Notes under the pieces: model-generated
Told to the model about the DNA's origin: nothing
The model's database searches: none
Seen by the model: only the letters and a program-made list of their open reading frames with translations
Assembly: GCA_029706075.1 (NCBI GenBank)
Contig: JAINUG010000132.1
Coordinates: forward strand, 878,001 to 942,000
Origin: Aldrovandia affinis
Taxonomy: Eukaryota > Chordata > Actinopteri > Notacanthiformes > Halosauridae
DNA: 64,000 nt
Direction of reading: 5' to 3'
Shown here: one piece after another, positions 14,576-27,013 of the stretch
Layout: each line of letters starts with the position of its first letter
Numbering within the stretch: the first letter of the stretch is position 1
Made by a program: the position numbers and the translations under genes

Positions 14576-15271
14576 GAAGCTGAGAATGGCCTTGTATGCA
14601 TATATATTTTTGATACCATTTTCTCAAACGTTTCTTAATTATCCCATTATCTCGAGGTAACAAATCATTTTTGTTATTTTTGTGGTTATTCTCACTTCAA
14701 GATCTGGATATTTTCCCAGTCCATCTGCACAATGTTGCTTCCGACATTTGATAATAAAAGCAGGCTCTTGCTCCTTAGGTAAAAAGGGAAATAGGACCCA
14801 CAACACTATGCTCCAGTTACACCATTTTATTAAGCAGACGTTTCAGCCACAGTGGGCCTTCACGAGGCCTCACACAAATCAGGTCTCACACAAAAAACTC
14901 TCACGAAGGTCCACTGTGGCTGAAACGTTGCCTATTTAATAAAGTGGTAGAACTGGAGCACACTGCCATGGGTCCTATGTTCCTTTTTCCTCCGATTTTT
15001 TTCTGACCACACCCCAAATTAAGGGATGGGCATATAATGATTTTAACTCTTAATCTATCAGATCTATTTTACCATCTCCTTATGTGCAATTTGTTCTGTC
15101 AATCATTTTCGACCATTTAATAAATCCTAAACTGTCGTTATTTTCAGTTCTTGTTCTAAACCAGTTTGATGTTTTAAGTTTGATGTCTTGTGATAATGCA
15201 ATGATTAATTTGCAATCTTGAGAAAACGGCATCAAAAATATACATATGGATACAAGGCCGTTCTCGGCTTC
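14576..15271. mobile_element. Inverted-repeat element with a nested inverted-repeat element
   Basis: About 52 bases at 14576-14627 recur in reverse complement at 15218-15271 with only a few mismatches; landmark GGCCTTGTAT is in the left arm and ATACAAGGCC in the right. This fits a nonautonomous DNA transposon with long terminal or subterminal inverted repeats. A second inverted-repeat element lies inside it (14780-14988). No flanking target duplication was confirmed, so the outer borders are approximate. Confidence 0.6.
14780..14988. mobile_element. Palindromic MITE nested in the larger inverted repeat
   Basis: Arms of about 80 bases (14780-14861 and 14906-14988) are reverse complements of each other with scattered differences. 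Both contain GTTTCAGCCACAGTGG or its complement, CTCCAGTT, and a terminal part around AGGACCCA/GGGTCCTA. The loop is only about 45 bases. The transcript would fold into a long hairpin. Its position inside another element implies the inner one is younger. Confidence 0.7.
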
Positions 15272-15358
15272 TGTACATTACCTAATAATGTACATTACAT
15301 TACATAACTGTTCTATAATTAGTGTTTTTAATTAGTAGCACTTGGAAAAGCCATATCT

Positions 15359-15498
15359 AGAATCCACACCCTTTTTGGGCCCCTGTCCAACCTTGAGCCC
15401 CCTAAATCATTATCACCTTTCATTAATGTAGAATCCACACCTTTCTGGGCCCCTGTCCCACCTAGAGGCCCCCGAATCATTATCACCTTTCATTGATG
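15359..15498 (+). repeat. Two-copy tandem duplication, 71-bp period
   Basis: The 71-bp unit beginning AGAATCCACACC and ending at CACCTTTCATTxATG is present twice, at 15359-15429 and 15430-15498, with several substitutions between copies. A GGGCCCCTGTCC string is in both. Confidence 0.9.
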
Positions 15499-18108
15499 TC
15501 GCCGTTGGCTAAGCCATGCACACCTGGAGAAGTTTCGTCTTTGTGGCATCGACTCTTCTGGTAAGAAACCTGTTTGAAGCTCTCGGTGCCCATGTGTTTT
15601 GTTTCACGCTTTTCCTCTGTCCCTAAAATAAACGATCTGTTCCCGAAACAGAGGGCTGTGCCAGTCCCTTTGCGGTGGCCTGAGGACTGGGCTGACACAG
15701 ACCTAAGGACACGGGGTGAGTACACCTTACTCCCTGCTGTTTGGGTCGTGAAAGTTGGCCTTGATCTTGTGTCGGTTTCTTTTGTACGTACTTCCTACAC
15801 ACACAACATTGTTAGACCATATCTCTTTGGTGATTATGACCTTAATATACACGTCTTGGGCACTAACGGGAAGGTCGTAACATAGAACCATGCACACGGT
15901 GGACAAAGTTATTTCACAAGCATTCCTTTTGAAATGGCATTGAAAAGCATTCAACCATGTTTCCTTGAATCAGATATTTACATAAAAAAATTAATTAAAC
16001 TTTTGCCTACCCTCTAATTGCTCTTTACTGGCCTTGTGAGCTAGGGCTATTTGTAATGTTTTTCATCACATAGCATTTTGATGTCAGTCCAAAAGGCCAT
16101 TTTACAAATCAATGTTCCTTTATGACACTGCAGTTAAATTCCACCTTCCTATGGCAGGTGATATGGAACTCGTGGCAGTTTCTGGAATTGTAGCATTGAC
16201 AAAAAGAGGCTGATATTCAAGATGCAGTGTCACTCCTGCTGACAGATAGCCAAGAGAGAAGTAAACATACAGAATGATAACATTCAAATGAAATCAGTAA
16301 AAAAAAAAAAATCTGGTGTTCGCTGGGTATGAGCAGTTGTGCACTCCCCATATCTCCCCATATCTGGAGATGAAACCCGCCCTGTGGTCAACAACACAGT
16401 TATACGTTCTGTTCTGAGGGTTCTTTTTTATGTCACTGTTTGTTTCTGGGGGGGGGGTTCTTCGTGGTATTCTAATTACAGTCCCTGCAACAGCCTTGAA
16501 TGCAGCCATTAACCTGTAATGAGAAAGACAAATGATTTATAATGCAGATTTAATTGTTTTTCACTCTCTCCATGACAGCGGATGCAGCTTATTTGCTTGT
16601 CAAGTGTAAATTATTCATGACGGTGTCATTAACCTCATCGCAGAGCTGTGGCGATATCGAACTACTTTCTCTTCTAAATGCGTTTCTAACCAATATAATA
16701 TACTTAAGGTTTTTTTTTTTTATTGAAATGAGATTCAACAGAGTCACAGGGCTTGGCATGGGTGTGGCCACTTGCAGCTGGCGCTCCAAAGGTAGGAACC
16801 ACACCTGGTTGTTCAGATTAGATTTTTGCCTGCAATCGTATGGTTATGTGTGGTATGGTATGGGCATGGGCAATTGGAAAAGCATATAAATTGCTTGTGT
16901 CTCGAGTTGTGAATCCCGATGTGCCTGCCTGTCTGTTTGGGTGAGGGGGAGCATCAGGCTATGGGCATGAGGGAACAGGGTTTGTAAGTGCCAGGGACTG
17001 CGAAAAAGATGTAAGTCTAATTTTAACCTTGTGATGTTGTTCTCCCCCTCAAGAGCAGAATCGAGTTAGTGAAACAGAGGTTCCAGACCCGCATTTCACA
17101 ATGTACTAGGCCGTCGGGGGATGGGAAATCAGGTTGGCACCTACCACCTGCGCAGCTGAGGGAATGGTGGGGGAAGAGCCAGTGGGGCCCAAGCGGGAAA
17201 GCAGGATGTTGCAGGACAACAGAGAGCAAGGCGGGAATAGACCAGAATCTCATCTCAGGCCAGGTACAGAACATGAGGAAGGTGTAGGCATGCAAATTAA
17301 ACTGGGCCAAGGGCAACAGCAGAATGGCGTCGCCGACGTCGTAAACTCATTGGCTGGGAATGGGGCAGGGCGTCGACAGGAAACTACAATCACAACAAGG
17401 ACACCGATAAGAGTAATGATCAAAACCCCCAAGTGAAGAGCACAAGTAGAACACAAACAAGTCAAACCCCCGACCAAACATGGACAGATTGAGACTGGAT
17501 GGAGTTTTCCATCCCTGTGGGTTTGGAAGATACGAAAGGCGGTTCAGAGAAGCAGCAGATCTCAGGACCAGCAGGCGGAGGATGCAAACAGGATTACAGT
17601 CCCGGGGAGGAAGGGCAAACCGGCAGTGGAGCAGGCTGTGCTGCACGCTGTCGGAGACCCAGGAGACAAACGAGAGTGAACATGAGAGACAAAGCAAGAA
17701 AAGACTGCTTCAGTAACACGTAAAAAAACTAGAAAACCAAGGTGTGGAGAACGTCGGTCTTGGCCACTGGGAGTGTCCGCCTCTCTCCCTCGGTGTGATT
17801 GTGAAGGCGAGCGAGAGGCGGACCCTCTTCCAGGTGGCTGAGACCTCCACACAAAGTATGATGGGAGAATATGTAGGTTAAGAAAATCGGTCCAAACGGT
17901 CTGAAAATTGAATATTTCAGATATATGCCCCTCTTTACAACACTGGAATGCACTGAAACAATGAATGACAAACTATATAAATGTGTGTTATTACCATCGT
18001 ACCATTAGCACATTACCAAGGGAAAGAAATCTCTTCATGACCAATGTCTAATGCAGATGTTGTTTAAGAGCAAATGGTTTTGGCCAGAATCGGCCTCACA
18101 AGAGCTCA
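15499..18108. other. Mixed noncoding DNA, including an unassigned GC-rich stretch
   Basis: No gene is confirmed. 16500-16720 has the compact, homeodomain-motif-rich texture of a conserved noncoding element (TTATTCATGACGG near 16611). 17050-17860 is GC-richer and open in several frames on both strands up to about 116 codons. None matches a protein I recognise, and mutual overlap on both strands argues against coding; a transposon remnant or noncoding exon is possible. Confidence 0.35.
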
Positions 18109-18261
18109 GGGGTCGTATGCACAAAGATTCTAAGAGCAGAAGTGCTGATCTAGGATCAGTTTGGCCTTTTAGCTCATAATGGATGAGGTTAGGACATGGA
18201 CAGGGGAAACCTGATCCTAGATCAGCACTCCAACTCTGAGACGCTTTATGAATACGGAGCC
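18109..18261. mobile_element. Palindromic MITE (family P, copy 1)
   Basis: The two halves are reverse complements: AGTGCTGATCTAGGATCAG on the left and CTGATCCTAGATCAGCACT on the right, with outer arms around CGTATGCACAAAG and CTTTATGAATACG. The copy at 32244-32396 has the same organisation. It has no coding capacity and is a nonautonomous DNA-transposon type. I could not confirm a target-site duplication. Confidence 0.8.
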
Positions 18262-20344
18262 AGAAGTGTTAATGATGCTCATGGATACAATGTCATGTCG
18301 CATAGGCCTGAGCACTGTGCAATGTGTTCATTCTCTTATGATGACGGGACCGAGAATCGTAGTGGTCGTCTTTGAACGAATGTTTGAAATTCAAGGGAGA
18401 GCACATCCAAGATAAGACCTGTGGGATAAAGTGCAAAACCAGCACTGAACTGAATGGATCCAGTCAACCTGAATATGGAATATTGAACATGCTTTGTGGG
18501 GAAATGCTTAGATTGCTCCTCATGCATTTTAAATAGCCTAAAATGTATTATAGATAAAGTCAAATGTGTTAGCAAGGGTCTGATGTCTGTCTGGGTCTGA
18601 AATAATAATGCAAATGATTCCACTTTTAATTGAAGTCACACATATAACTAGCTATGAGGGGAATTTACTCAATGTTCTCAATGTTTTCTTCATTAAAGCC
18701 CAGCTATACCATCTTTTCCTGATGGGAAAAAGACATGAAAGAATTATTGCCCAAAAGGTAAGTATTTGGAGTAAAACAAATAATGGAAATAATACACTGT
18801 CATCTGCTCACAGATTCCATTTAAATGTATCTTTCTGATGAACTGTAGGCCTAATCAAAACACAATATGTTTCCACAATATCCAAGCAATTTAAAATTGA
18901 AGCAAAGTTATATTTTTTCTTTATTTTGTTTCTTAGATGGCTTTTCATTCTTTTTTCCTGTTCATTCCGCCGTGTTTAAATTTTATAACTTAAAGTTAAG
19001 GACGAATCTCATTCATACTGAGAATCTCAGATCGAGGCTGTAATGCAGTCTTATGTACTCCTGAACCACTGTCCAAAATACCCGTCTGTGTCATCCATCA
19101 AGAAGATCAGCCCAGGCAGAAGAAGATGGTCATGTGACTGAGCTGCTGCAGTTGTCATTGTAAAATGATTATCTCTGTCTTTATGGGTGTCCAGCGGGTC
19201 AAGACACTGTAACCTACCCTCGGTAAAGCAGCGACTGAAGGCAGTCACAGGCAGTTAGCTGTGGTTCAGACTCTTTAATCTCACTCGGAGCTGGAGGTTA
19301 AACGCTTTCAAAGTTCCCAAGAAATGTACAATGGATCGAGCGTTAAAAATGTTACAGGGAATCGATTTCAAAACGTGTAATCTTTTGACCGTTCAAACGT
19401 TCAAAACATCTCGCCAGGCTATCATTCAGTTATTAATCTATGATGAAAAGACTGAATGAATTAAACTTTAGTTTGTATTGCTCCAAATAAATGCAATTTA
19501 ATCATTACATTGTTTAATACTTATTGCCATCCAAACCACTTGTTTAGGGGTAATGAGTTATATTATCAACGATGTAAATAATACTGGATGCTATAGTCAT
19601 AGATCTTACAATTTGCTCGCATTTGAACAAGGGCAAATCTCAGCGAATTCATTGACCCTGGCTTTTGGATGAAAGATTCAAAACCAAGTGGCGCTGTAAG
19701 GCAGCCCCACTCCGAGTCATGAATGCACATAAGGCACAAGGAGAGGAGGAGGCGGCCGAGACGCCACAGTGAGATAAACGTATAATGCTATGCTTCGGCA
19801 GCATCAAGCAGAGCATCAACTTTAAGCGAAGAGATAGCCGTGGAGGCAGATAAGGTGCAAAACATCGATGGATATTGGCATCGCTTAACAGCAGGAGAGG
19901 GGGAAGACCCTTGAAAGGCCACCGTCATGGGGGCTACACATAAGTAGGGGTAGATTAGAATCGGTGTGTCTGGTGTATCCAGGAATTGAATGCCCTTTAC
20001 AGAGGGAATTTACAGGTGGCATGCACCAAAGCACACCCGTTGCAGTCATAACTTGAAAAAGCCAGTAGTGAAAAGCTTGTGTGCCAATTAGACAACGCAA
20101 TTCACAACAGGCCGATCTATCTGTCACAAGATGAAATAGTGGGAGCATGGCCAAGAGCACAAGCAGCAATAGAATGCATATATGTAAAGTCCTTGAGTTT
20201 TATTAAGTGCATTGTGTCCACAGAACTAATGCCAGGTGCCTTGCCCAGACATTGAAACCAATGTCTGAACAGTCTGACAACAGTGGCGTCTGCGCCGAAG
20301 GATGTCTGCATTTAAGGTCGTCTGGAGCAATGTTATGAAGAATT
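18262..20344. other. Unique noncoding DNA, no gene seen
   Basis: AT-rich to about 19.6 kb. 19650-19900 is more balanced and CpG-retaining and might be a conserved noncoding element. No coding frame is recognisable. Confidence 0.45.
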
Positions 20345-20658
20345 TAGCCAGACCAGAATCAGCTCTGGCCGGGAGTGCCACTGGGGGCGGCGATTGGCTG
20401 TCCACCCCAGGGAGGGGGAGGGAAGCCGACAGGATGTTCGCTGCACACAGGAGTGGCTCTGTAGTACCGGGTTACGGTCGACGGCCTGGCGAGTGCCATC
20501 TCGGAGGAGGCAATACTTCACCTTCGTCACTACCGGTCACAGGGCTACGGCAGTGAACTCACATTACAAGGGGGGGATTGACTTGAAAATTGTGAGTGTA
20601 ATTGGCAACCAAACTGGGAGAAAATGGGAGAAAATCTGAAACAAAAATAAAAAAACGA
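20345..20658 (+). repeat. SINE family B, subfamily II, 5'-truncated (copy 1)
   Basis: The body is nearly the same as the minus-strand copy at 45958-46343. It includes GGCGGCGATTGGCTGTCC, the GGGAGGGGGAGG core, a GTGGCTCTGTAGTA segment, and the tail GTGTAATTGGCAACCAAAC running into an A-rich end. The tRNA-like head is missing, as expected of 5' truncation during LINE-driven retrotransposition. Short frames across it are not genes. Confidence 0.85.
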
Positions 20659-21330
20659 ATTGAGCCAGGGATGGAACAGGGCAAGTGAACTCTAACGCCT
20701 GCACTGGACCATAACAGTGGGAAGAAAATGTGTCAAGATAGAGTTAATAGTGCTTGTCTTTTCATTCATGGGTTTAGCTGCAATGTGAGAAGTTATCACA
20801 AGTGCAAATACTCCCAGTAGTGATTGTGGTAAAACGAATGTGTTTTGCTCTTGCAACTATACCTATCAACATGCATCGCAGGGCTCTTTGAGGATATGCA
20901 GTTATCCCTTGGGAGCATGCCATACGCAGCATTGGCAGTGAGCAACTCCCCATAATTGAAATTTTAAAAAAAGAAATTCTTCTCGTCTGTTCTAATTTAC
21001 GTGAATGTTCTGCTGTCCGGAAATGGAGAGACGCAGGAGTTGAGAAATATGCAGACCCGTACAATATTTCACTGGTTAGATATCCTGCTCTGTGCACTTT
21101 ACATATTCTGTACTTGTCCCTTGAAGATATATTTTTAAATATTTTCAAGGCACAAAAATAAATGGAATTGATGGCCATATTATTCACTTAATCATAATGT
21201 ACAGAACTTTGAATTGTATTTGGCACAATTAGAATTCAGGACTTTGTAGGACAAGGGCTAAGTGTAAAGGCTGAATCATTCATAAACTCAACCTTATTCA
21301 TAATAATACTTACGTTTCAATTCCCGACCT
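20659..21330. other. Unique DNA, no gene supported
   Basis: A minus-strand frame of 137 codons at 20774-21187 has no recognisable domain. It could be chance in a stop-poor stretch or a decayed element. Confidence 0.35.
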
Positions 21331-21781
21331 GGGCCCTCATTTATAAAAAATGTCTGTACGCACAGATTCGATCATAAATTACGCGTATGCCCAAATCCAC
21401 ACCAACGCTGTGATTTATAAACCTTGAACTTGACATGAAAACCCCAGATCACACGCACAAACATTGGGGCTGGGCAGCTGTACTGCAGGCAGGAGGAAAA
21501 CGTATTCTTCATTGCTCAAGAGGCGTGATATACACTGTAAAGTGTGCAAAATGTCAATACACTTCAGAAATCAATGGCATGTTATCAATGGCATGATATC
21601 ATTATCAACATAAAGAAGTAATATGCAATTTGCTTCACAGGTGTGAAACGTTAAACCATTATAGACGTGACTATAAAAACTGATGTGTAAGCTGTTCACG
21701 TTCAAGGGACTATGGCCGTGCTAGCAGTGCTGGAAGACCTTGAGAACGGATCAAGATGTTCCAACAGTGGGCCATAGCTAC
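21331..21781 (+). mobile_element. PIF/Harbinger-like transposon 5' fragment
   Basis: The left end GGGCCCTCATTTATAAA is of the kind found at termini of fish PIF/Harbinger-type elements. About 380 bases in, an ATG at 21712 opens a short frame reading MAVLAVLEDLENG, resembling the N-termini of some HARBI1-like transposases as I recall them. The frame stops after about 21 codons, and a minus-strand SINE lies immediately downstream. I see no remainder of the transposase, so this is a truncated, dead copy. The family call rests on two weak signals. Confidence 0.5.
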
Positions 21782-21785
21782 AACA

Positions 21786-22189
21786 TTTTTTATTATTATA
21801 TATTTTTTATTTGTTTCTGTTTTTTTCCAGTTTTTCTCCCAATTTAGTAGCCAATTACACCCTCTATTTATTTCGATTTGCCCTCCCCACACCCACCCGT
21901 CTCTATGAGGCAAGCTAACTCTCAGAGGGCAGCGAACTCTGCTTCCTTCGAGACAGAATTCACCCACTCGCATTCTGGAGACACCCTTAAACGCTTCTCA
22001 GTGACTTTGTGCCGGCTCACCCTCCCCCTCCCTCTGGGGCAGACAGCCAAACGCCGGCCCTGATCGGGGCTCCCACCAGGGCCGGTCTGGTACAGTCGGG
22101 TTTCGAACCGCGACTGTGATAGGCAGCTCACGCTCGTAAAGGACCAGCCAATATGGGTGTGTTAGAGTGCTACACTATCCGAGGCCCTG
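21786..22189 (-). repeat. SINE family B, subfamily I, full-length (copy 2)
   Basis: On the minus strand the head begins near 22189 with box A-like GGATAGTGTAGCAC and box B GGTTCGAAACC. The shared core GGCTGTCTGCCCCAGAGG and GGGAGGGGGAGG follow. The tail is GTGTAATTGGCTACTAAATT, followed by an A/T-rich end at about 21786-21840. It sits directly against the Harbinger-like fragment, which suggests insertion into that element. Confidence 0.85.
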
Positions 22190-22839
22190 CTAACACTACA
22201 GAGCTTGCGCTCATTTGGCGGCTCACTCAAATCTCGGCTGGGGACCTGCACATATCCCCAGAGCAATTCAACTGGTCAAGCATCTGGAAAAATGACAGCC
22301 TTTCAGGTCCACTTACAGCAAATTTCTCCCATTCAAAGTATTCAATAGATGACACTGCACTCCAGAAAACGTCAGCTTCAACAAGCGCTTCGCTTTCACA
22401 CATGGTCTGGGAACTGCATTCAACATTTATAGGACAACTACAGTCAAACATAACCAATCACCAAAAAATATCAATACCTTTTTTTCTTTAAAACATTTAT
22501 TTGAATGTTACTGTGTTAGTTTATGTTTGAGGAAGGCATGTTTTTCATGTAAGAGCATATTGCACACTGAAATAATGAAAACAATTGTTCCAGGCAAGCT
22601 GTTTGGGGTTATCACTATGTTCTTTCTTACACTGCCAACCACTTTACCTTGAATTGTTGACTTGGCATTAGGACGTGAAGCCTGGACCACAGTCTTTTAA
22701 AAGCAAGCCAAGGACACTGGGCTGTTTTTGTTGGAAGAGGAGAGAAGGCATGGAGAGGAAATGCACACAATGGTCCAATCTGGTTCATGCTCCATTTTAA
22801 TCAGACCTAAGAATTCACACGAGCTGTCGCCAGGAAATC

Positions 22840-23560
22840 GATCTTGATTTATTCCACATTTATTCATTAACATGGCATCCCCTGCTTTTTATCCCGATCA
22901 AAATACAAAACACGTATCGGGTTTTAAAACGCCGGTGTCGTAGATTGTAAAGATTGCCTTTATGTTGTTCATGATCTTTCAGGGATTGTCACTGATGTTT
23001 ATGCATCAGCTGCTCGAAAAAAAAAAAATTAACACTGTAGGAAATCCATAAGGATGCTTCACTCGTGAATGCTAATTATTTATCTGCATGCACTCTCGTC
23101 TGTGTGATGGCCCGGATTGTAATCCACGCCAATGTGACCCATGCAAAAAGCCTGATGTTGGATTTCACATCACATACTGTACAGTATGTGTAATGACCAT
23201 AGCAATCAGGGGTTTGTCAAAACTGATCAATGGGAGATAGGGTCCCGGGGACTGAAAAGAGTTCACAGTTTCTCCCTGGAAGTAAATTGCGTCTGTCGTT
23301 GGTGGAGCTTCTTCACATTTACACAATGTAGAAATGCATTTGTTTCGAGCTAATAACCTGAGTCACTCAAGTGGAAAGGCATGATTGCAGCAATTTGCCA
23401 CCCCTTAAGAGTGCAACCGCCGGTCAAGCACCAGTGTCCTTGACAGTCATACCCGCGTATAATTCACCATGGTGACAGCTGTTTGAAAAATGCTAAACTC
23501 AAGGTTAATTAGCAGCCGCGGTGTCAATCATTTCGATAATGGAGCCGGTCCTGAGAATGT
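22840..23560. promoter_or_regulatory. Candidate conserved noncoding element (by texture only)
   Basis: Contains TTTATGCATCAGCTG, GCTAATTATTTATCTGCATG and TAATCCACGCC-like strings (octamer-, homeodomain- and bicoid-type motifs) without interspersed repeats. Purely an inference from motif density; sequence conservation must decide. Confidence 0.3.
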
Positions 23561-24899
23561 TGACAAAGTTACTTTCGGCACTAGGAATAAATTTCTCAAC
23601 TTTTATTTTGTCCTTTACTGTGTTTGGGTGCCATATTTTCACAGCTGTGTAGAGAGCGCAGTGTTCACGGTTGCTATGCAGGCTTTGCTCTAAAGTAATG
23701 TATTCATAATTTAATCTTCTACATTCTCCGATATGTGACTGTATCTCACAGTCATATGTACGCATGCATGTGTAATCGTAGATTACATAAAACCAAACAT
23801 TTAGCCTCTTCTTCCGTTTTCGCGCGAAACAAAAGCGTGAGCTGCATACAGTAAATAGGAAACGTCTATGGTGTGTAGGAGCAGTTTGCAGTTTAATCCC
23901 CCCGGCTGGAATTTTAAATTGTCTCAAGCCCAGAGGCTTTGCATACAAAATGACAGGATTATGGGGGAAAAAACACGGGCAAAAAAAGGTGGAATATACG
24001 TTAATAAAATTCATGCCCTGCTCTGTGCACTACACTGTGAAGGTATCACAACAGAAAACAATACAATCACGAGTGCTGACTGGGAACGGCTTTTGCATCC
24101 TCTTCTGCTTTGTTTAACAGCCGAGCGTTCTTTGGAGCGTACGGTCAAGGGCCGGAAGCCGAATGGCGCGTTTGACCACAGAAAAAAACGAGATGAAGAG
24201 GTCTAAGCCACCATTTGGGCTGCAGGGATGTGTAACCAAAGACCTTCGCTTAGGCATATTTTCCAGCCTGATGAAACGGATAGTCAATCCTGTTTCTGAT
24301 CCCGCGCTCTCTTTGAGGTTGGGATGACGTGGCGAGGACGACCGCCTGCTCCCCACGGCCCGGGGGCGAGGACGTTTCTGCTGCTTCGCCAAGGCCTTGT
24401 GAAGGACACGGGGGCTTTGAGAGCCTCGAATAACAACAGACAAAGAAAAAAACAGACCCCACTCAGAAAATTCAACAGTTTGTTGAGATGTTTTTTCAAC
24501 TCAAAGCTCTGGTATGCAACTGCTCATGGCAATAAATGTTTTTGTTTTTTTTAAAGGCATAAAAATTGTGAAATTGTGTCCATTTTGACAATGTATTTTC
24601 TTATGGACATGCTAAATTGTGTTCTCAACTCGCCAAACAAATCTGTTTTTGTTTTGACCAGACTGTGTAATCGTTGTGGAAAGAATGATCAATCCTCAGG
24701 GACATGCATGGTGGCCACAGTGTGCATGTGCAGAATGTGCACAGCGCTCATTCCATTATTCATTGCGCACGGCATTCATTTCTCTTGTGCCTCGTGAGCA
24801 AACTTTGCCTTTAGCTTGGAAAAACCTTTCCTTCCTTTCACCATAACCCACATTTTTCAACGACGTGCCAAACCTAGCATTACTATGTTTTCCCCTCTG

Positions 24900-25320
24900 A
24901 AACAACAACACAAATTCGTTTGTAATCCAAGATCAAGTGGCCAGCCTACCACTTAATCACCTGGCGCAGCCTGCAGTCTGCACAATTCCAAGACAAGGAG
25001 AAACACCAACAGCGCCCTGTGAATCAAATGCCGGTATCATTACTGAGAATTACGAAAATAAACAATCGCCAGGATCCTGTTTCGGCGGTTTGATGGACCG
25101 TGTCGAAGGCTGGCTCCAATCTGATGGGATCCGAGCAGCAGAGAGAGTAACTGAGTCATCTGTGCTTAAGTTCTCATGCCATGAGTGTGTGAAATCTGCC
25201 ACACAATTGCTCCAAGGCTCGCTCTGTCATGTTAAAGATTTGTATTCACTGTGATTGTTTTTTCGGGTGGTTGTGTATGGTAAACAGGGTGTCTAGTTGA
25301 GAAGGGGAAATTAATGAGGG
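24900..25320. promoter_or_regulatory. Candidate conserved noncoding element (by texture only)
   Basis: Repeat-free and balanced in composition, with a 105-codon plus frame from 24937 that shows no recognisable domain. Motifs include CACTTAATCACCTGG (NKX-like) and AAATAAACAATCGCC (FOX/SOX-like). It could equally be an unrecognised exon, but no paired splice sites stand out. Confidence 0.28.
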
Positions 25321-26730
25321 CGCATAAGGAGGGCGTGTGAGTTTATTGCAGAGAGAGCCAGTGCTTCTCAAGCGATTTCTTTTATTTTTGTTTTCGAGAA
25401 GATGTAAAAAAAAGCATTTTGATCCCCTCTAGAGTGGCATGCATTTTAAAACCAAAGGAAGTGACAGACCAAAGAGATATGTGTTGGGATTGCGTCCCGC
25501 AAATGTCTGCCTTTTGCAAAGTGTCTGTCTCAGCTCTCCCTTACAAACGCAGCATTTTAAGGTAGGTTGCGGACATGTGTTGTTCAAACGAAATGAAATG
25601 TTTTGTTGTTTTACTGTGGCGACTCGTTTATGCATAATGAATTTCAGGAAATGCAGCTTTTCTTTTTGCCCTTGCACAACATCCCCGAGTTTGGCAGTCA
25701 TATAAATAAGTGAAACATATCGTGTAAGAATATAAAATAATTCATGGAAATTTACAGCCCCTACTCAAAGTGAATAAAAATGAACCAAAGCCGTTAAATT
25801 GAAAACCTCCCAAACAAACGAGGGAGATTTCACACAGGACAAGAGGCCCCTTTTTAAAATCACATTTTCATTTCAGGTTGTATTGGGCACAAGGAAAAAA
25901 AAAAACATTCAATTTCGCAACACATTTAAATATAAACAGTTCCTGCTGAAACAGAACAAATAAGTTGCCAGCGTAGACTGCTCCCGATTGTTGGCAATGC
26001 GTTTTTATAATTCAGTGCAGTGGTATGGTCTCATTGGCTCAGTCTGCACTCTGGGGGGTGTTCAGAACCTTGGACAGCTCAGAAAGAGGGCCCTTATGTA
26101 ATCTTGTACTGGAGATAAGTGGGACAATTATGTTATACAGGAGTCTCTTCTTGTTTTGATGGTGGCTTGAATTTGTGGATATTTGGAACTCTGAAGAATA
26201 GGATTTGATGACAAGGAGTATGCTGCTGATATGAGTGCCAATAAATGAATACTTCATTTCAATGTTTCAATTAATTGCTATTGCTTACAGCTGATTTGTT
26301 TCTGCTTTCTAGGCTTCCTTCAAGTTATCTCCATTATATTACTGGTCTTTGTGATGTATACATAATTTATGATCATTAGTTTTTGCTCATTTGATTATTT
26401 TTTTTATACAGAATTTATCATATGAGCTTGTCAAATTTCAGCACAGGATTTGAGACATGCATAATGTGGGGTTGTCATTTGTATGAACCATTAGTGGTGC
26501 ATTACAAATAATCAACGTCGTGTGCTGCATTTGCACGAGCAGTTGAGTCTCAGTTAATAATTTAGGTCCTCTTCAAACAATTGCGACAAGCGTAATTTCA
26601 GCGAGGGAGGATAATTTGACTACGCTCGTTCAAACCTCACGGAGATTCCCCCTGGATCAATTATCATCCATACTGAAGTAGCTCAGTGTTTCTAGCTGAT
26701 GCAATTTTATCTGTGCAGGCTCTGTCCTAG

Positions 26731-26732
26731 CC

Positions 26733-26800
<68 letters not shown>

Positions 26801-26842
26801 TTCTCCCTCTCTCTCTCTCTCTCTCTCCCCCTCTCCCTCTCC

Positions 26843-26896
<54 letters not shown>

Positions 26897-26953
26897 CCCT
26901 CTCCTCTCTCCTCTCTCTCTCTCTCTCCTCTCCTCTCTCTCTCTCTCTCTCTC

Positions 26954-27013
<60 letters not shown>

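Larger units (their letters stand above)
22190..26730. other. Long noncoding block with several conserved-element-like stretches
   Basis: No gene is recognised. 22227-22457 has a 76-codon minus-strand frame (EYFEWEKFAVSGPERL) that might be a decayed transposon ORF. 22840-23560, 24900-25320 and 26440-26640 are repeat-free with many AT-rich homeodomain-like motifs and retained CpGs. The longest non-repeat open frame in the window (169 codons, minus, 23505-24014) lies here but shows no domain, no bias and no similarity I know. Confidence 0.4.

Noticed and set aside
17069-17852. Several frames on both strands in a GC-rich stretch
   Set aside because: Mutually overlapping frames with no family similarity; GC-richness alone explains the low stop density.
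23505-24014. 169-codon minus-strand frame, the longest outside repeats
   Set aside because: No recognisable domain or coding-like residue bias, and a frame of this size can occur by chance in 64 kb on two strands. A protein search with a good hit would reopen it.
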